From Chromera velia (lineage: Eukaryota; Sar; Chromeraceae): a stretch of DNA of 10,401 nucleotides. Shown here one piece after another: positions 7,686-10,401 of this stretch. The notes beneath the pieces are model-generated. The model saw only the letters and a program-made list of their open reading frames with translations. It was not told where the DNA came from and did not search any database. Numbering within the stretch: position 1 is the first letter of the stretch; the number at the start of each line of letters is the position of its first letter. The stretch is taken from the NCBI GenBank assembly GCA_018398765.1, contig JAHBMJ010002537.1:1-10401 (forward strand), in the 5' to 3' direction. A program made the translations under genes and the position numbers.

Positions 7686-8319
7686 GCGTGCGTCACTGTT
7701 CAAAATCGGCTTTCAAAATCGGTTCCGAAAGCTCAAGCAACGAGACACATTCAGTCACACCCAGTCGGAATTGTTCTCGATGTACAGGAGTGGCTGGGAA
7801 GCAGATCCTTGAAGCAGACTGGTACAGTTCTCTTTCTCCAATACCCATGGACTCTGTTCTGTGTCCGGGTTTCACCTTTTGTGGTGGTTTTTGAGATGAG
7901 ACCCTTGCGATGGGTCGACTCATCTGGAGACGGTGTGAGCAACACCTGTCTGCCCCTCCATCAACACCTTTTTGTCACCAAGTAAACTGCTTTCGCTCTG
8001 CCCAGCCGTGCTAGGCAACGTTTCTTCCTTGCTTCTTTGCATTTAAACCGGCTGCATTGAACGTGGATGCTTCTGGGATTTGTTTGTGGGGCTGAAGAGT
8101 GTGTTGCCTTCTTGTGGGAGCGTCTGTGCGGATGGGGAGCAAAGAGCCCCCAGGTCCACTCAGATGCTGTCGCGACTGGGTCATCCGCTACAGACAAGGT
8201 CAGTTGACTATTGGACATCTCTTGAGTGCGCAAAATGCGGGTTTCGGCACCAGGATCCTTTGGGCAGGTGCCAGGTGCACACAGCTGTGGGTGTGCAGGA
8301 TATGTGCCTATGTCATCGG
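7686..8319 (-). repeat. Right arm of the inner palindrome
   Basis: Reverse-complement copy of 6942-7592. The frame corresponding to the left-arm ORF is interrupted by a stop near 7961, although many residues are identical because the DNA is. Transcription across both arms would give a hairpin RNA with about 510 bp of imperfect stem. Confidence 0.85.
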
Positions 8320-8332
8320 ACCGACTACATTG

Positions 8333-8452
8333 CTGACTGACTGACTGACTGACTGACTGACTGACTGACTGACTGACTGACTGACTGACTGACTGACTGA
8401 CTAACTGACTAACTGACTGACTGACTGACTGACTGACTGACTGATTGACTGA

Positions 8453-8480
<28 letters not shown>
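8333..8480 (+). repeat. (CTGA)n then (CCTG)n tetranucleotide microsatellite
   Basis: CTGA repeats run from 8333 to about 8454 with a few CTAA and TTGA variants, then switch to a pure CTGC/CCTG run to about 8480. The two differ by one base per unit, so one may have arisen from the other. Confidence 0.95.
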
Positions 8481-8484
<4 letters not shown>

Positions 8485-8990
8485 TCGTTCTCTCTTCTAG
8501 CCCGCGTGCCTGCCTGTCTGCATGCCTGCCTGCCTGTCTGCCTGTCTGCCTGTCTACGACTGACTGACTGCCTGTTCGTTCTCTCTTCTAGCCCGCCTGC
8601 CTGGCAGTGCCCGTCGCTGCCCGTCTGCGTGTCTGCCTGTCTACGACTGACTGACTGCCTGTCCGTTCTCTCTTCTAGCCTGCCTGCCTGCCTGTCTGCC
8701 TGTCTACGACTGACTAACTGCCTGTTCGTTCTCTCTTCTAACCTGCCTGCCTGCCTGCCTGTCTACGACTGACTGACTGCCTGTTCGTTCTCTCTTCTCG
8801 TTTGCCTGCCTGCCTGCCTGCCTGTCTGCCTGTCTACGACTGACTGACTGTCTGTTCGTTCTCTCTTCTCGTTTGCCTGCCTGCCTGCCTGTCTACGACT
8901 GACTGACTGTCTGTTCGTTCTCTCTTCTCGTTTGCCGGCCTGCCTGTCTTTCTGTCTGTCTGTTTATCTCTCTGCCTATCTGTCTATGTA
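8481..8990 (+). repeat. Seven-unit minisatellite with CTGTTCGTTCTCTCTTCT heads
   Basis: Unit starts are 8481, 8572, 8659, 8722, 8781, 8852 and 8911, so spacings are 91, 87, 63, 59, 71 and 59 bp. All differ by multiples of four, because only an internal (GCCT)n/(GTCT)n part changes length. Each complete unit is a fixed head, the variable part, then GTCTACGACTGACT[GA]ACTG. The head ends TAG in units 1-3, TAA in unit 4 and TCG in units 5-7. Unit 7 degenerates into GTCT/TATC repeats. Open frames here are Cys/Leu/Pro repeats and are not genes. Confidence 0.92.
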
Positions 8991-9037
8991 ACAGACACAG
9001 AGACCTTGCAGGGTATGCGTGAGGTGTTCACGTTTCT

Positions 9038-9296
9038 TGGCGGGGATTGACTGTGTTTGGCGGGACGTGGCGGGGCAGGCGTACTCGCGGGAGGGGAAGG
9101 TTTATTAAAGTCCATCCCCGCCATGAAAAGCCCCGCCAGATCGTAGCGACACCACCTTTGAACAACAATTTCTCATGAACTAGAAAGCATGAATGGCCCG
9201 CCAGAATAGAAATCGAATCTCTAAGATGTTCTATATCTATAACTTTTATGTAGCATAAGTCTAAACTATTATCCTAACTAGTTAGGAAGCCCGCCA
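9038..9296. repeat. Right heptamer array: three TGGCGGG then four CCCGCCA
   Basis: TGGCGGG lies at 9038, 9058 and 9068, and CCCGCCA at 9117, 9132, 9197 and 9290. Read inward from either end of element 1, the order is the same: outward-type heptamers first, then the inverted ones. TTTGGCGGGA at 9056-9065 also resembles an E2F core, probably by coincidence. Confidence 0.7.
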
Positions 9297-9339
9297 AACT
9301 AGGGGTACCTATAATATTTATCCTAGTGCTACCCCCTAG
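9131..9339 (-). repeat. Right terminal inverted repeat of element 1
   Basis: Inverted partner of 6398-6606, the same length of 209 bp between the terminus and the conserved GTCGCTA-type block. Confidence 0.75.
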
Positions 9340-9348
9340 TTTCAATTC
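9340..9348 (+). repeat. Target-site duplication of element 1, right copy
   Basis: TTTCAATTC directly follows the CTAG terminus at 9339 and is identical to 6389-6397. Confidence 0.85.
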
Positions 9349-9457
9349 CACTGGGTCAAGCAATGGCGTATAACAGCACAGACAGCGAACATGGAGCGCT
9401 TGTTCAGAATTGGGGGCATCCTCTTCACTCACGTCACTGTTCAGATCTGCTGGATTT

Positions 9458-9605
9458 TGATGTGGTTTGGTACTTCAACCAGAGCCACTCTCTGTTTGCA
9501 TACCTCACACCGAGGGCAAACAGAGCAGCTCGAGACGTAATGAATGAAATCTTTTGCCAGGAATGGTTGCCTACAAGAACCGCAAGTCCCCTTCTAGCGA
9601 GCACA
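9458..9605. repeat. Diverged direct repeat, copy 2
   Basis: Homologous to 5972-6131, same orientation. On the minus strand this copy reads a cysteine-rich segment (YVSSCSVCPRCEVCKQR) directly after SCRQPFLAKDFIH. D..xYVxSCxxC resembles the end of the zinc-binding domain of Ty3-type integrases, but the upstream His pair is not seen and the frame stops soon after, so at best it is a decayed fragment. Confidence 0.7.
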
Positions 9606-10379
9606 CCGACTAGCTTCCTGGACTGCGCAGATCAACTAATCGCGTAGAACGACCTCAGCAAAAACACATCCGGTGGGCTTGTACCGGCCTGCACAAAAAG
9701 AGACACCAAAGAAAAAGTTTCATCCTATCAACAGAATCTTATGATCGGTCTTTCTGACTCAATCAAGCACTCAGGCGTACTGCCGGATTTCTGTGTAAAT
9801 TTGCAGCAACGCAGGCAGAAAGAAGCTCTTGAAGCGTAACCAGAGAGAAGCAGCTGACGCTCTTTCAAGCATGATGAGACAAATATTGATCATCTTTCGA
9901 ACGAACGGGTTCCTGACAAAGCACACAAGAAAGAGGCCCAATCCCTCCATACATGAGATGCCCCAGAAATTATTGTACACGAATTGCATGTGGTTGAGCT
10001 CTCGGAATGCGAAACAAAACTTGAATAAAAAGAAACTAAGTCTTAAAGGCGTCGTTCAGCTGACCGTATATCTGATTGCACATTGGGGCTGTGGGGAAAG
10101 TCTTCAAATCGCAGAAACTTTTCAGGAGCCAGATAAGCGCGATTGCCCCCCTTTTGGTCCTGAGACGCTCTCCAGGATCTGCACACCCAACCTGCGTCAA
10201 AAATCCCATGTCACTGTATGCAGGCACAAACAAAATGTGCACGAAAGACACGTAAAAAATTAATAGACCGGAAAGAGTACCGTCATATTGTCATATACCG
10301 TTGTCTTCTCTGAAGACACGCACATGTCTTTCTCGAGAGGCTGCATACATGAGTGTCTCGAAGTCTTTGTATCATAACT
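9606..10379. other. No confident gene; weak plus-strand ORF at 9829-10263
   Basis: A 144-codon plus frame begins at a TTG at 9829 (in-frame opening from about 9800 after a TTTGCAG that could be an acceptor). It is Lys/Arg/Gln-rich with no family features. Minus-strand frames at 9771-9989 and 10036-10251 are also open over the same DNA. Without homology or a second copy none can be preferred. Confidence 0.35.
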
Positions 10380-10401
10380 CACTCTCTCTCTCTCTCCCCC
10401 C
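10380..10401 (+). repeat. (CT)n microsatellite cut by the window end
   Basis: CTCTCTCT run followed by Cs at the last positions of the window. Confidence 0.85.

Larger units (their letters stand above)
6398..9339. mobile_element. Element 1: 2942-bp foldback/Mutator-like non-autonomous transposon
   Basis: The termini are CTAGCGGGTAGCACTA (6398-6413) and the reverse complement of CTAGGGGGTAGCACTA (9324-9339), with 15 of 16 bases equal, flanked by a perfect 9-bp duplication. The terminal repeats can be followed inward: a 20-mer at 6587-6606 and its inverted counterpart at 9131-9150 (18 of 20 equal) both end exactly 209 bp from their termini. Sub-terminal TGGCGGG arrays are mirrored on both sides. 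The interior is a second long palindrome (about 6942-8319) and, on the right side only, a (CTGA)n/(CCTG)n/minisatellite block (8333-8990). A 9-bp duplication with long terminal repeats fits Mutator-like (including the minisatellite-bearing Rehavkus group) and foldback elements. The superfamily cannot be fixed without a transposase, and none is visible. The open frame of 307 codons at 6606-7529 lies in repeat arms and is not a transposase. Confidence 0.85.

Noticed and set aside
8506-8772. 88-codon Cys/Leu/Pro-rich ORF
   Set aside because: Translation of the minisatellite.
8481-8990. CRISPR-like array
   Set aside because: Units are direct repeats, but the parts between heads are themselves tetranucleotide repeats and not unique spacers, and the context is eukaryotic.
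9056-9065. E2F-type promoter site
   Set aside because: The match is one member of the heptamer array of element 1 and is better explained as part of the transposon end.

Overview
This is a non-coding-rich stretch of a eukaryotic nuclear genome. The signs are spliceosome-type exon edges, one recognisable ubiquitin-coding exon, abundant micro- and minisatellites, and decayed mobile elements. GC content is intermediate. The organism cannot be named from sequence alone. A protist or alga is my guess: the ubiquitin C-terminal tail is not one of the ribosomal tails familiar from animals and plants, and the palindromic hexamer TGCATG clusters upstream, a word bound by AP2 factors in apicomplexan relatives. 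That guess is weak.

Layout. Positions 1-376 are a pyrimidine-rich intron with (TTTC)n, (GTTC)n and (TC)n. It ends at the acceptor of the last exon (377-847) of a divergent ubiquitin followed by a 105-residue Pro/Arg/Lys- then Glu-rich tail. Positions 848-1862 are AT-rich intergenic DNA. On the minus strand, 3511 down to 1863 can be read as a four-exon gene of about 237 aa with matching intron phases (product unknown). Also on the minus strand, 5652 down to about 3701 carries a broken reading frame with a helix-rich middle and a Gly-rich C-terminus, interrupted by in-frame stops, two frameshifts and an 828-bp insertion.

The strongest result is two related DNA transposons. Element 1 (6398-9339, 2942 bp) has near-identical 16-bp termini, a perfect 9-bp target-site duplication, terminal inverted repeats traceable for 209 bp on each side, and mirrored arrays of the heptamer TGGCGGG/CCCGCCA. 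Inside it lies a second long palindrome (about 6942-8319) with patches of perfect arm identity (66 and 42 nt), a GC-rich tip, and a large tetranucleotide/minisatellite block (8333-8990). No transposase is visible, so it is a non-autonomous foldback-like or Mutator-like element. Element 2 (4053-4880) shares the terminal sequence, and it sits in the broken minus-strand frame such that element plus duplication is a multiple of three.

A diverged direct repeat (about 5972-6131 and 9458-9605) flanks element 1. It was a tandem pair about 535 bp apart before the insertion. The last 800 bp contain only weak ORFs. There is no operon-like cooperation between genes here. The window is best read as the 3' end of one ubiquitin-fusion gene beside a nest of transposon insertions into older, decaying sequence.
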